DNA from: an uncultured Alphaproteobacteria bacterium
GTDB taxonomy: Bacteria > Pseudomonadota > Alphaproteobacteria > Micropepsales > Micropepsaceae
NCBI GenBank assembly: GCA_902826695.1
Contig: CADEFU010000014.1
Coordinates: forward strand, 42,918-106,917
Length of the DNA: 64,000 nt
Direction of reading: 5' to 3'
Shown: piece after piece, positions 7,826 to 16,834 of the stretch
How the letters are laid out: each line of letters begins with the position of its first letter
How positions within the stretch are numbered: position 1 is the first letter of the stretch
Program-made: the position numbers and the translations under genes
Notes under the pieces: generated by a model
Told to the model about the DNA's origin: nothing
Seen by the model: the letters and a program-made list of their open reading frames with translations, nothing else
Database searches by the model: none

Positions 7826-8610
7826 CTCGCCTTAGTCACGCGCCCCGCGACGCCTTCGATCCATTGCACCACATGCCGGCCCGTGGTTTGCCAGCCGGGC
7901 TCGCCGATCAGCCAGTGCGAAGCCCCCGCGATCTCGTGATAGTCGCCCCGTTCGCGATAGCGCCGCGCGATGGAGGCGACCGTCTTCGGCGGGTTGACGC
8001 GGTCGAATTCGCCTGCAACGCAAAGCACGGGACAGTCGACCATGCGCGAGTCCACGTAGGTCGCGCGTCGCATGTCCATCGCCCAATGCAAAATCTCGAA
8101 TGTCGCCAGACCCGACTCAGGCACGAAGCGTGCGAACGTCGCTTGCCGCTCGCCGTCAGGCAGCAAGTCCAGCGCATGGGTCTCGGCGATCCAGCTCTCC
8201 GGCCGCAGCGGCTTGTTCCAAAACTGTCCCGCGAAATAGAGCCCTTGGGCTGACACGATTTCCCATGCCGATGTCGGCAGTGTCCCCCATGGCGCCGACG
8301 GCGCAAGCAAGGCAAGCGCCCTTACGGGCACGCGCGTCGCCACCATCTGCGCGATCAGCCCGCCCATCGAATGCCCGACCAGGATCGGCGGCGCGTCGAG
8401 TTCCCGCACGAGCTTCTCGATATCGTCCGCATAGTCGAGCGTCGAGGTCAGTCCGAGTTCGCGCGGCGCCCGCATCCCGGGCACGGTGTCGTGATGGCGC
8501 AGCGTCGGCGTGAGGACCTTGAATCCGTGCGCCGCGAACAGTTGCGCATAAGGCTCCATCGCCCAAGCCGCGCAAAAGGCGCCGTGAATCAGAACTACGG
8601 TTTGGCTCAT
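7822..8610 (-). CDS. alpha/beta hydrolase
   Basis: A 262-residue serine hydrolase. The oxyanion-hole region is VLIHGAFCAAWAM near residue 7, the nucleophile elbow is GHSMG with Ser81, and the candidate acid and base are Asp in AGEFDRVNPP and His in GASHWLIGEPGW. There is no signal peptide, so it is cytosolic. The specificity is not readable; esterase, lactonase or acyl hydrolase are all possible. It follows rppH by 9 bp and overlaps the GT4 gene, so it is probably cotranscribed. Confidence 0.9.
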   Translation of the reverse strand: MSQTVVLIHGAFCAAWAMEPYAQLFAAHGFKVLTPTLRHHDTVPGMRAPRELGLTSTLDYADDIEKLVRELDAPPILVGHSMGGLIAQMVATRVPVRALALLAPSAPWGTLPTSAWEIVSAQGLYFAGQFWNKPLRPESWIAETHALDLLPDGERQATFARFVPESGLATFEILHWAMDMRRATYVDSRMVDCPVLCVAGEFDRVNPPKTVASIARRYRERGDYHEIAGASHWLIGEPGWQTTGRHVVQWIEGVAGRVTKAS

Positions 8611-8619
8611 ACGGGCATT

Positions 8620-9111
8620 CTACTCAGGTCCGGCCAAGTGACGAAACGCTTCAACCACCTTGGCGTAAACGTGGCGTTTAAACGGCACGATTAGCCCCGT
8701 CAGCTCGTCGATCCCGACCCACCGATACGCGTCGAATTCGGCATGCTCATGGTGATTGAGGTTGATATCGCCCTCAGCCCCCCAAAAGCGCACCGCAAAC
8801 CACTTCTGCTTTTGCCCGCGATACTTCCCCTTCAGAGCGACCCCAATGGCGTCTGCCGGCAAGTCATAAGTCACCCAATCCGAAGTCTCGTCGAGCACCC
8901 GGACCTTCGTGATCCCGGTTTCTTCTTCAAGCTCCCGCAGCGCGGCGTCGCGTAGGTCTTCTCCCTCGTCGATGCCGCCTTGTGGCATCTGCCACGCTTC
9001 GCCGACGTCTTGGTTGATGCGCCGCCCGACAAAGACACGCCCCTCGCGGTTCAGAACCATGATCCCCACGCTCTTGCGGTAGGGCAGCGTTTCCGGATCG
9101 ACTTTCTTCAC
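8620..9111 (-). CDS. rppH: RNA pyrophosphohydrolase
   Basis: A 163-residue Nudix hydrolase that removes pyrophosphate from the 5' end of triphosphorylated mRNA, or dinucleoside polyphosphates. The Nudix box spans residues 45-67, with REXEEXG realised as R59 E60 L E62 E63 E64 T G. The N-terminal [11 protein letters not shown] and [11 protein letters not shown] blocks are diagnostic of RppH. It starts at GTG 9111, overlapping the deacetylase stop as GTGA. The order deacetylase-rppH is common in alphaproteobacteria. Confidence 0.94.
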   Translation of the reverse strand: MKKVDPETLPYRKSVGIMVLNREGRVFVGRRINQDVGEAWQMPQGGIDEGEDLRDAALRELEEETGITKVRVLDETSDWVTYDLPADAIGVALKGKYRGQKQKWFAVRFWGAEGDINLNHHEHAEFDAYRWVGIDELTGLIVPFKRHVYAKVVEAFRHLAGPE

Positions 9112-10445
9112 GGATGAGGTGCCGATGTAGGCGTTGCAGGAGGTTCGGCGGGCGCGGGCTGCAATGTCGTTGAAGCCGGACGTTTGCGCGGGCTGGGCTT
9201 CGCCGCAATCGGCTTCGGCTTGACCTTGCTGCGCGTTCCACGAGCCGTCGTTGTCGCCTTGCTTTGCAGCTTGGGCTTCGACGTTGCACGAGCTTTCGGC
9301 TTTGCCGCGGCCGGCGCACTGACCGCAGGAAGCGCCGCCACAGCCTGGCCGCCGCCTGTCACCAGCGATGAAACCGGCACCAAATCGATACCCCTGCTTT
9401 CAAGCTCGTCCGCCCACGTGGCAAGACGGTCCACGGTGACCGGCAGCGCACTCATAGCGCCGATCGCAAAGCCGCGCTTCCTTGCAGACGCCTCCAAGGC
9501 AGCGAGTTCTTTGTCGATCGCATCTCGCGACAAGCTGCGATCGATCGTGCCGTCGATCCGGGCAAACGAGGCACCCCATATCGCAGCGACGTCACGCGAG
9601 ATCGTTCCGGGCACCGGCCCTGCATCCACGAAGAACAAGCCGCGGTCGCGCGTGCTGCGCATCAAGAACGCCAAGTCTTTCCGGTCGGCCAAAAACTTCG
9701 ATCCGTGCGTGCTGATCAGCCCGGCGTAGCCGGTGAAGCGCGACATGTGCCATGACAACCGCTTTGTATTCTTGTCCACCGACCCGTCGGTCGTCAGCGT
9801 GTGAACGCCGGGATCCGTGCTTGGATAGTCCTCCGGTTCAAGCGGCACCTCAAGCAGCACCTCATGCCCCTTTGCGCGCGCCGCGGCGACGTCCTCGCCA
9901 AGCTCCGGCCCGTAAGACGTGAAAGCGAGGGACACATCCGCTGGCAGCCGCGCAAGGGCTGCATCGCGGATCGCCTTCCCAACGCCAAGCCCGCCGACCA
10001 CGATCGCAACCTTTGGCCGACGATCGCTCGCGACGCCGGCCGCGCGTGCATAAACCTGCATGGGTTTGCGTCCATCGGCGGCGATACGGGGCAGCAGTCC
10101 TACCTTCGATACCTCGAGCAATGCCGGGTCTCCAGTCGGACCAGCGGATGTCGGAACGGAGACCACGGCAGATTCCGGAATCTCAGCGGGCGGCGGCGCT
10201 GAGGCGATGGGTCCGCCAAGACCCGTCGCCACCGGGCGCGTGATCCGGATCACTTGGCTCGGTTCGCCATCTTTGGGATCGCCAAAGACCGAGGCACTGA
10301 TGAAGACGATGCCCGCAACAACAGCGGCCGTCATTGCAATCGTACCCGGCAGCCGTCGCCTATCCAGCGCGGCCAAGACCTTTGCGGTCAGGGCAGGAAT
10401 CCAATCGGCGGCCATCCAAGCACTCAAAGTTTCTGGCAGGGTCAA
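9108..10445 (-). CDS. divergent polysaccharide deacetylase family protein (YibQ/DUF610)
   Basis: Up to 445 residues. There is one membrane helix at about residues 36-55, then a periplasmic NodB-like TIM-barrel domain at about 135-355 ([51 protein letters not shown]). A Lys/Pro/Ala-rich tail follows from about 375. These domains are divergent carbohydrate deacetylases, usually encoded with CtpA and EnvC; peptidoglycan or another envelope glycan is the likely target. The longest start is TTG at 10445, and ATG at 10415 is an alternative. It is the first gene of the run down to 5327, but here it is separated from ctpA by about 6.4 kb. Confidence 0.88.
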   Translation of the reverse strand: MTLPETLSAWMAADWIPALTAKVLAALDRRRLPGTIAMTAAVVAGIVFISASVFGDPKDGEPSQVIRITRPVATGLGGPIASAPPPAEIPESAVVSVPTSAGPTGDPALLEVSKVGLLPRIAADGRKPMQVYARAAGVASDRRPKVAIVVGGLGVGKAIRDAALARLPADVSLAFTSYGPELGEDVAAARAKGHEVLLEVPLEPEDYPSTDPGVHTLTTDGSVDKNTKRLSWHMSRFTGYAGLISTHGSKFLADRKDLAFLMRSTRDRGLFFVDAGPVPGTISRDVAAIWGASFARIDGTIDRSLSRDAIDKELAALEASARKRGFAIGAMSALPVTVDRLATWADELESRGIDLVPVSSLVTGGGQAVAALPAVSAPAAAKPKARATSKPKLQSKATTTARGTRSKVKPKPIAAKPSPRKRPASTTLQPAPAEPPATPTSAPHP

Positions 10446-10600
10446 ATTTGCCCCGCCCGATCCAATGCGTACAAGGGAACGCTTCGGCCGAATCTGTCAT
10501 TGGGACGATTTGGCCCAGGTTTTGACACGAGTTTCTGGCCGCGCAACAACCGCAGAGCGTGCGTTAACGGGAGTCGCCGCTTTCGAGCCGCCACACCACT

Positions 10601-11737
10601 CTAGAACAGGCGGTCGGGATGGCTCAGCGCCAGCTGCACTTTCGCCGCGTGCCACTCGCGCTGCGGCCTCTTCCACTTCCGTCGTGTTTGGCGCGCGACG
10701 AGATAAATCAACGTTGCCGCCTCTTCGGATGAAGGGCAGTACTTCCGTCGGCTGAGTGCCATTTTGAGCCCGAGACGCAACCCGTCCACCGCAAACGTTG
10801 ATGTCATCACGCAGCGAATCTCGGGTGCGATTTCGAAGAACGCCGCCATCGCCGCCCAGTTCCGCCGCCAGATGGCGGCGATAGACGGGTTCTCGGTTCC
10901 GAGCGCGCTCGCCTCAAACCGCTCGAGATTGCTGAGCGCCTCGTCAGCGCTTCTCGCGCCGTGCACGGGCCGAAGTGCCTTTGCGATCGTGCACCGGCTC
11001 TTGCTGGTCGAAAGATCTTGGGACTGGCGTACGAAGTCACCGACGTGCGGCAACATCGTGGCGGTTGCAAACACATCCCTCTGTGCGCCGGACAGCGCGG
11101 GATCGGCGCCCACCAAGTAGATGACATCCTCCACGCCGCGATCGCGCAAGTCGTTCAGCACGTCGCGCCAAAACAGATTGTCGCCGCCGGTCTCGAACCA
11201 GAAGCCCAAGACTTCTTTCGGGCCATGAGCCTGAAAACCGATGGCGATGTGGCAGGTTCTGCTCTGCGCACTCGCGCCGTCGCGGCACCGCACACGCGCG
11301 CGCTCGAAAATGATGATTGGATAGCTCGTCTCCAACGGGCGGCGGCGCCAATCCGAGGCCTCGGCCGCCAGATCCTCCAAAACAGCGTCAACGAAGGCGG
11401 ACGGTATCGGCTCGCCCACATACATCGACAGGCGATTTTTGATGTCGGCGGTACCGTGCCCACTCGCGTGCATCCCCAGCACCCGCTCGCAAATATCGGG
11501 ATGACGAAGATTGAGTCGCGAGAATTGCGCCGGCGTCAGCTGCGATGGTTCTTCCGGTTCTAAGTTCAGGTTCCACTGCTGATTGCCGCTGCCATGGAGC
11601 GGCGCGCCCATCACGACGCGAAATTGGTTTCGTACGTTCTTGCGCCCGGCAGCCGCCCGCGCACCTGCGCCCAGGGCGAACACGTCGAGAAGGCCAGAAG
11701 CTGGAGCGCTGTGTCGCTCGGCTACTTGCGTCCTCAT
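10601..11737 (-). CDS. IS256-type transposase-like protein with all catalytic acids replaced (possibly domesticated)
   Basis: An intact 378-residue frame. From about residue 85 it follows the IS256 (mutator) transposase: DAVLEDLAAEASDWRRRPL, YPIIIFERARVRCRDG, LGFWFETGGDNLFWRDVL, GVEDVIYLVG, PSIAAIWRRNWAAMAAFF, SSEEAATLIYLVAR, and a KWKRPQREWHAAK tail. The DDE acids are not conserved. The first Asp is Glu145, the second falls on Gly210/Ala211, and the Glu of NAIES is Asp318 within FAVDG. The first ~80 residues do not look like the usual IS256 N-terminus. No terminal inverted repeats were found around it. I infer that it cannot transpose and may be kept as a DNA-binding or other cellular protein; a decaying transposase is the alternative. 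Confidence 0.8.
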   Translation of the reverse strand: MRTQVAERHSAPASGLLDVFALGAGARAAAGRKNVRNQFRVVMGAPLHGSGNQQWNLNLEPEEPSQLTPAQFSRLNLRHPDICERVLGMHASGHGTADIKNRLSMYVGEPIPSAFVDAVLEDLAAEASDWRRRPLETSYPIIIFERARVRCRDGASAQSRTCHIAIGFQAHGPKEVLGFWFETGGDNLFWRDVLNDLRDRGVEDVIYLVGADPALSGAQRDVFATATMLPHVGDFVRQSQDLSTSKSRCTIAKALRPVHGARSADEALSNLERFEASALGTENPSIAAIWRRNWAAMAAFFEIAPEIRCVMTSTFAVDGLRLGLKMALSRRKYCPSSEEAATLIYLVARQTRRKWKRPQREWHAAKVQLALSHPDRLF

Positions 11738-11767
11738 GTTGCGATCTCCTTAAGCTATTGCGTTGGG

Positions 11768-11797
11768 AAAAAATGGGCGGGTGGTGTTGCCCGCCCA
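11768..11797 (-). terminator. intrinsic terminator after the OmpA-domain gene
   Basis: A perfect 8-bp stem, TGGGCGGG (11774-11781) with CCCGCCCA (11790-11797), has an 8-base loop. On the minus strand it is followed directly by six T residues (A-run at 11768-11773). It lies 29 bp past the OmpA-domain stop and isolates the IS256-like gene from it. Confidence 0.85.
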
Positions 11798-11825
11798 GTT
11801 ACGGCCTATGGGTGCTGGGGTACTC

Positions 11826-12839
11826 TCAGTTCAAGTCGATCGTGGCCCGCCTGTTTTGCGGTTCTTTGACCCCGTCGCCTGACTGAATCAGGAGTTCGGC
11901 CTCGCCCCTTCCCGAGGCCGAAATAGTGTCGGGCGAAACGCCCAGTCGCGAGAGCTCGTCTTTGACCGCTGCGGCGCGGCGCGAAGAGAGAGCGTCATTG
12001 TATGCATTCGAGCCGACGGTGTCGGTGTGCCCGACCACGACGATCCGGGCGGAGCCTTGTGCCTTCGCCGCTGCTGCGGCTTCCGCGACGACCGCCTGGG
12101 CCTCTCCAGTTAGGTTCGCCTTGTTGAACCCGAAGAAGACGATGAACTGCTTCACGACCGCAGGCGCCGGTGGTGGCGGCGGAGCTGGCGCGGCGGCCGG
12201 AGGTGCCGGGTCGTCGTAGCCGTATCGGAACCCGAGTGTCACGGCATGCTTGACGATGTCTGACTCGCCTCGCGCAATGATAGGTCCGACGGTCGTGTCG
12301 TAGTCACCGACGTCCGCGAACAACACGCGATATGTCAACGCGTAGTCCCAGTGATCGCTGACGCGATAGTTCAGACCAAAGATGCCCTGCGCCGCCGGAA
12401 CGACGTCGCGGCTATCCACGCCGGTGTGATCCTTGAACCGAACGTTGTCGACGCCAAGTCCAGCGCCGATCACGAACCCCCAATTGCTCTGATTTGAAGT
12501 CGGCGCCCAGAGCAGGTTGGCAAAGCCGCTGATCTCGCGCACTTCACCCATCGTCACGGCCGCCGCATTCAGCTCATTGATGTTGTTGTCGCGGAACCCC
12601 GCTTCAACCTCCAGCCGCAGTGACGGGTCGTTGAACTGGTAACCTACCACGGCCAACGCAAGCCAACCGGGATCGAACGTGTACTTGTTCGGCGTTCCTT
12701 CCATCTCCATCTCGTTCACGAACGAGACGCCGGCGTCGAGGCCGAAATACCATCCATGACGCTCACCGGCTTGCGCCGCGCCGGAACATAGGCTCGTGGA
12801 CGCAAGCAAGGCCAAAGCCGTTCTAAATCTCGAAGTCAC
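11826..12839 (-). CDS. outer-membrane beta-barrel protein with C-terminal OmpA domain
   Basis: About 337 residues. A signal peptide ends at SGAAQA. A predicted beta-barrel of about 165 residues follows (WYFGLDAGVSFV, RLEVEAGFRD, ALTYRVLF, VTLGFRYGYD). Then come a Pro/Ala linker and an OmpA-like peptidoglycan-binding domain (FFGFNKANL, VVVGHTDTVGS, SSRRAAAVKDEL, NRRATIDLN). It tethers the outer membrane to the cell wall and may form a small pore. GTG at 12839 is preferred because a G-rich Shine-Dalgarno (GGGGGT) lies just upstream and the signal peptide then starts cleanly. In-frame ATGs exist at 12872 and 12854. It follows the large TonB receptor gene on the same strand. Confidence 0.9.
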   Translation of the reverse strand: MTSRFRTALALLASTSLCSGAAQAGERHGWYFGLDAGVSFVNEMEMEGTPNKYTFDPGWLALAVVGYQFNDPSLRLEVEAGFRDNNINELNAAAVTMGEVREISGFANLLWAPTSNQSNWGFVIGAGLGVDNVRFKDHTGVDSRDVVPAAQGIFGLNYRVSDHWDYALTYRVLFADVGDYDTTVGPIIARGESDIVKHAVTLGFRYGYDDPAPPAAAPAPPPPPAPAVVKQFIVFFGFNKANLTGEAQAVVAEAAAAAKAQGSARIVVVGHTDTVGSNAYNDALSSRRAAAVKDELSRLGVSPDTISASGRGEAELLIQSGDGVKEPQNRRATIDLN

Positions 12840-12890
12840 AGTAATACCCCCCATTTCAGTATTGAAAATCATCCATCTGCAGGTCGCTGT

Positions 12891-12915
12891 CCCGGCGCCG
12901 CAACGCGGCGCCGGG
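12891..12915. terminator. strong GC hairpin between TonB receptor and OmpA-domain genes
   Basis: A perfect 11-bp stem, CCCGGCGCCGC / GCGGCGCCGGG, with a 3-base loop sits 13 bp past the receptor stop. There is no T-run, so it may be a processing or stabilising hairpin rather than a full intrinsic terminator. Confidence 0.6.
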
Positions 12916-12927
12916 CAGCTTTTGCCG

Positions 12928-15900
12928 TTACATCTTCACGCGCACGCCCAAGAAGTAGCGCCGTCCAAGCCCGTCATACGTGTCGGGCTCAGTGCTCCAA
13001 CCGGTCGGTGTTGCCGTAAAGGCCGACGGTCCGATGAAGACGTAGTTGTTGGCCACGTTGCGGACGCCGCCATAGATGGAGATGTTCTCCATGATGTCGT
13101 ACGTGCCGCTGATGTCGTGGAACCACTGCGCCGGAATAGACTCCGGCGCAAGATCGCCAGCTTCATCGACACCGTTCGCCGAACTCATCCATTGCGACGA
13201 CCACGAAAGAGTCAGATCGCCGAACGAGTAGACCGCGCCGAGATTGACTTCGTCCTCGAACAAGCCGACGGACCCGGCGAAGGAAACGACCGTTGACAGC
13301 GGCGTGCCGGCCAGAACGGTCTGGTCGAACACGTTGGTGTGCTGCCAAAGCCCCGAGAGTGCCAACCGGCCATAGTCGTCGCTCTCCGATCCGCCGAACA
13401 GCTTGGTGACGTCCAGATTGTAAGACGCCTGTATCTCGAAGCCGTTGGTTTCGAGGGCATTCACGTTGCCTGAGGCGACATTCACCTCGGTCAAGGCGCC
13501 GTTTAGATCGCGCGTCCAGCCGACCGGTCCGCCGGGCGTCTGGTTACAGAACGGACTGATGCCGGCGTCAACGCCGCCCGGTCCAATGGCCCCCGGCGTT
13601 TGGAAGCAGATGTCCAGCGTGTTGTCGCGCGAGACGGCCGCGATCGCGTCGGAGATATCGACGTGGAAATAGTCGGCCGACAGCGTCAAGTTCCCGAGCC
13701 AATCACCCCAGAAGTCAGGCGTGATCACGATGCCGAACTGTTGCGAGTCGCTCTTTTCCGGCCGGAGGTTTGGATTGCCTTGTCCAAACCCGCCCGTCCC
13801 TTGAAGTTCGGGCTGCGTAAGTACGAACCCACCGGGCGTCGCCGCGCGTGCGGCGATTGACGGGATGGCGAGACAGTTCGCCGTCACGGCCGGGTTGAAG
13901 TTCGGGCCGAGCGGATCATTCGGCCCGCCGGCAATGGGTCCGGGAACCCGCAGGTTGTTGCAGGGATCGGTGACTACGGCAAAGTTCTCCGAAGCGCCGG
14001 TGAACATTTCGCCGATGTTTGGCGCGCGAACGGCGCGTGCCAGTTGGCCACGCAATCTGATGCCGGCGGTCGGAATCCACTCGCCGTCGGCCGACCAGGC
14101 CATTGTGTAGCCGAATGAGGAGTACTCCGAAGCGCGGATCGCGCCGTGGACGTTGAGCTCCTTCACCAGCGGCAGATCGCGCAGCAACGGAACATCCACT
14201 TCGCCGAACGCTTCCCAAACGTCGAAGGCGCCACCGGTGACGGGTGTGATGTTGCCGGTGTTCTGTCCGGAGCGGGTTAGAGCATCGGGAAAATCGTTGC
14301 CTTCCTCGCGCCGGTACTCGGCCCCGACTGCGGCATCAATTGTGCCGGCCCAGTTCTCCATGACCGTGCCTGTCGCGCTGACGCTGACGATCAGCTGCTC
14401 TTGCTGCAACGTCCGGAAGACTGGCGCCGAAAGCCAAGCGATTTGCGCATCGGTCCAGGTGCCCGGCGTGCGCACCGGTATGAACAAGTTGACCGGTACG
14501 CAACCGTCGCCCACCGCGATCGGGTTTGCGCAAACGACGTCCTGCGGGTTCGTGAGCGGGTTGTTGTCCAAATCGGTGTTGAGATCGATGACGTTCAACG
14601 ACTCACGCATGTTCGATTCGTTGACGCCGCCACCCTCGCTGATCTGGTTCTGTGTCGTTCGGCCGAAGCTGACGGATGCTTCGTAGTCCCAAGTCCCGAT
14701 CGCGCCCTCGATACCGGTGACGAAGCGGCCGTTCGACGACTCGAAGTCGTTGCCGCGGTTCCCGAGTTCGCTCATGCGGCGCTGGAAGCCGATCACTGCG
14801 CCCGGGATGGCCATGAGTTGGTTCACCAGCACTGCGCGAGCCAACAAGTGCGGATTGACGATGCCGAAGCGCGTGCCAAGTTCGTCCAGCAGCGCTCGCG
14901 GTATGTAAGGGTTGTTGGGCAGGATGCCTGCAGGGACACCGAGCGCCGCAGCCTCTTGTTCCGTGAAGTTGCCGAAAACATTCTCGCTCGCCAACGGGAT
15001 CGGCTCGAATTCTGCGATGCTTTGGGTGTTGGTCCACGCGACCTCCGCGAAGACGCGGTGCGCCGGTGCGATGTCGTAGTTCACTTGCCCGCTAAACTGA
15101 TAGCGATCCGACGGAACCAAATGCAGGCGCAAAGAATTGCGGTTGAAGCCGTCGGCTCCGACCGGCGCGCGAACCGTAACGCCGTCGACGTGATCGATCA
15201 CGAACTGCGTCGATGCCGCTGCCGCGCTGTTGGACAAGCGAAACCGGCCACCCTCGCTGAAACCGCTGAAGACCGGACAGACTTGCGTGAAAGCGCTGCC
15301 GCCGACGAAAAGGCCGCTTAGGCAGTCGATCGGGTCGCGAGACCGTGCATATGCAGGCCCTTGACGGCTGTAACCGAGACTGAGCACGGCGTTACCCTTG
15401 TCGTCGGCAAAGTTCCCGCCCATCGTGGCTGTTGCGCGGTAGCTGTCTGCATCGGGATACGTTTCCGTTCCGCCAGCCTGGAAGTTCGCGGTCATTCCCT
15501 CGAAGTTCTTCTTCAAGATGACGTTCACGACGCCGGCGACGGCGTCTGATCCGTAGACGGCCGACGAGCCGCCGGAAAGAACATCGACCCGATCGATCAG
15601 CTCTGTCGGGATCGAGTTGAAGTCTACGATTTGGCTAAGCGGCAGGCCGGCGACCACGCGCCGACCGTTGATGAGCACAAGCGTCCGGTTCGAGCCCAAG
15701 TTGCGCAAATCCAGCGTGTTCACGCCGTTGCCCGTGGTCACGAAGTTTGAGTTCGCCGATGAAAGCAGCGGAACGCCCACGATTGGCAGATCGCGCAACA
15801 CATCGACGACGTTTGCCTCGCCCGACAGCTCGATCTTTTGCGAAGTGACCGTCTGCGTTGAAACGTTGTTCTGCGTGTTAGGCTGTTTGATGCGCGTGCC

Positions 15901-16014
15901 GGTAACGGTCACTTTCTCGACCGTCTCGCCGTCTTGCGCAGCCGCGGGCGCTGCCAATAGTCCCGCCAATGCCGCAACACTCGTAGTCGCCAAAAGAATG
16001 CGACGCATAGTCAT
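12928..16014 (-). CDS. TonB-dependent outer-membrane receptor (large, 1028 aa)
   Basis: Residues 1-26 form a signal peptide ending AAAQ. Next comes the KVTVTGTRI stretch that commonly opens the plug in this receptor class. The plug domain follows (DVLRDLPIVG, LRNLGSNRTLVLINGRRV, DVLSGGSSAVYGSDAVAGVVNVILKK). The large C-terminal beta-barrel ends in a terminal aromatic-rich strand, RRYFLGVRVKM. Such receptors import bulky substrates (siderophores, glycans, peptides, vitamin B12) using ExbBD-TonB energy. The substrate is unknown, and no degradative enzymes adjoin it. Length and plug style match the Caulobacterales/Sphingomonadales receptors usually involved in carbohydrate or peptide uptake rather than iron. 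A cluster of repeated hexamers lies upstream. Confidence 0.93.
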   Translation of the reverse strand: MTMRRILLATTSVAALAGLLAAPAAAQDGETVEKVTVTGTRIKQPNTQNNVSTQTVTSQKIELSGEANVVDVLRDLPIVGVPLLSSANSNFVTTGNGVNTLDLRNLGSNRTLVLINGRRVVAGLPLSQIVDFNSIPTELIDRVDVLSGGSSAVYGSDAVAGVVNVILKKNFEGMTANFQAGGTETYPDADSYRATATMGGNFADDKGNAVLSLGYSRQGPAYARSRDPIDCLSGLFVGGSAFTQVCPVFSGFSEGGRFRLSNSAAAASTQFVIDHVDGVTVRAPVGADGFNRNSLRLHLVPSDRYQFSGQVNYDIAPAHRVFAEVAWTNTQSIAEFEPIPLASENVFGNFTEQEAAALGVPAGILPNNPYIPRALLDELGTRFGIVNPHLLARAVLVNQLMAIPGAVIGFQRRMSELGNRGNDFESSNGRFVTGIEGAIGTWDYEASVSFGRTTQNQISEGGGVNESNMRESLNVIDLNTDLDNNPLTNPQDVVCANPIAVGDGCVPVNLFIPVRTPGTWTDAQIAWLSAPVFRTLQQEQLIVSVSATGTVMENWAGTIDAAVGAEYRREEGNDFPDALTRSGQNTGNITPVTGGAFDVWEAFGEVDVPLLRDLPLVKELNVHGAIRASEYSSFGYTMAWSADGEWIPTAGIRLRGQLARAVRAPNIGEMFTGASENFAVVTDPCNNLRVPGPIAGGPNDPLGPNFNPAVTANCLAIPSIAARAATPGGFVLTQPELQGTGGFGQGNPNLRPEKSDSQQFGIVITPDFWGDWLGNLTLSADYFHVDISDAIAAVSRDNTLDICFQTPGAIGPGGVDAGISPFCNQTPGGPVGWTRDLNGALTEVNVASGNVNALETNGFEIQASYNLDVTKLFGGSESDDYGRLALSGLWQHTNVFDQTVLAGTPLSTVVSFAGSVGLFEDEVNLGAVYSFGDLTLSWSSQWMSSANGVDEAGDLAPESIPAQWFHDISGTYDIMENISIYGGVRNVANNYVFIGPSAFTATPTGWSTEPDTYDGLGRRYFLGVRVKM

Positions 16015-16785
16015 CGTCTAAACTCCCCACCGTTTCGCCGCGCGTGGCGGCATCCCCTCTTGAAGTTCGGTGCCGCCCCAAGCCGCACGCCGAACCAATC
16101 GAAATCACGCGGCTGTTACGAGCCGTCGCGTTTCTATTCCTCACTCGACTCGCGAAGGATTGCTATCGGGAAGTTGCAGTGCGCGTTGCTTTCAATGAGA
16201 TCAGTCGCGCGCAAATCACAGGCCAGTTAAATGCGGTGACACAATGCCAGTTGATCTCGAAGCCGATCCAGTATCGATCGCGTAAGTGGACCGGTCGCGC
16301 TTTCGCGCGCTCGCTCTGGATCGCACACGATGTGCGAAACTGGACTCGTAATCGCGAAAGCGTGAACTGGAGTGGTTATCCAACGAGAAACTGGTCGTAT
16401 CGCGGATTCCGCGCGCTCATCTCACGTCAGCCGCGGGCTCAAATGCGACGCGGCCCAAGCTGTCCGCACGGTGGCGCGGCTTGGACGGAGAACCCAACAT
16501 ACCCGCGCCAGCGCCAGGCGCTCAGATTTCCAACGACGATAGGCATGTCGTCGGCGCGTAAAGGGCAGCTTCTCGAGTGGGCTGCGGATGGGTGGATCGT
16601 CGAAGGCGATCGAAACAAGCCCGCTGTCGCCGAACTGGGTTGGCGAGGCGCCCCCGTCGGGACGTCTCTTGGGTTTCGCGGCACACACGCCGGCCGCCAT
16701 TCGTGATGGTGTCGTCCGTTTGGCCCCCGTCCTTCAAATGGCGAGGGAACGCGGGCTGTGGCGAGGCAGGCGCCCCAAAGCAAAA
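16015..16785. other. gene-poor intergenic region upstream of the TonB receptor
   Basis: About 770 bases without a convincing gene. The longest open frame (16044-16706, plus strand) has no recognisable domain, no good ribosome binding site and an Arg/Trp-rich composition like a chance frame. The segment 16200-16400 is less GC-rich and contains five copies of AACTGG or its complement CCAGTT: 16223, 16247, 16338, 16365 and 16389. This may be the receptor's regulatory region. Confidence 0.6.
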
Positions 16786-16809
16786 CGGGCGGAGCCATCG
16801 CTCCGCCCG
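16782..16809 (-). terminator. intrinsic terminator of the envC-ctpA unit
   Basis: Perfect 10-bp arms CGGGCGGAGC (16786-16795) and GCTCCGCCCG (16800-16809) have a 4-base loop. On the minus strand they are followed by TTTTGCTTT. It lies 25 bp beyond the ctpA stop. Confidence 0.85.
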
Positions 16810-16834
16810 CTGAAATATGCCGTCTGCTAAGACG

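Noticed and set aside
10446..12000. Complete insertion sequence around the IS256-like gene
   Set aside because: No terminal inverted repeats or target duplication were found, and the catalytic residues are missing, so it is not annotated as a mobile element.
16044..16706. 220-codon open frame on the plus strand
   Set aside because: No recognisable domain, no ribosome binding site, Arg/Trp-rich composition; it crosses the hexamer array and looks like chance in GC-rich DNA.
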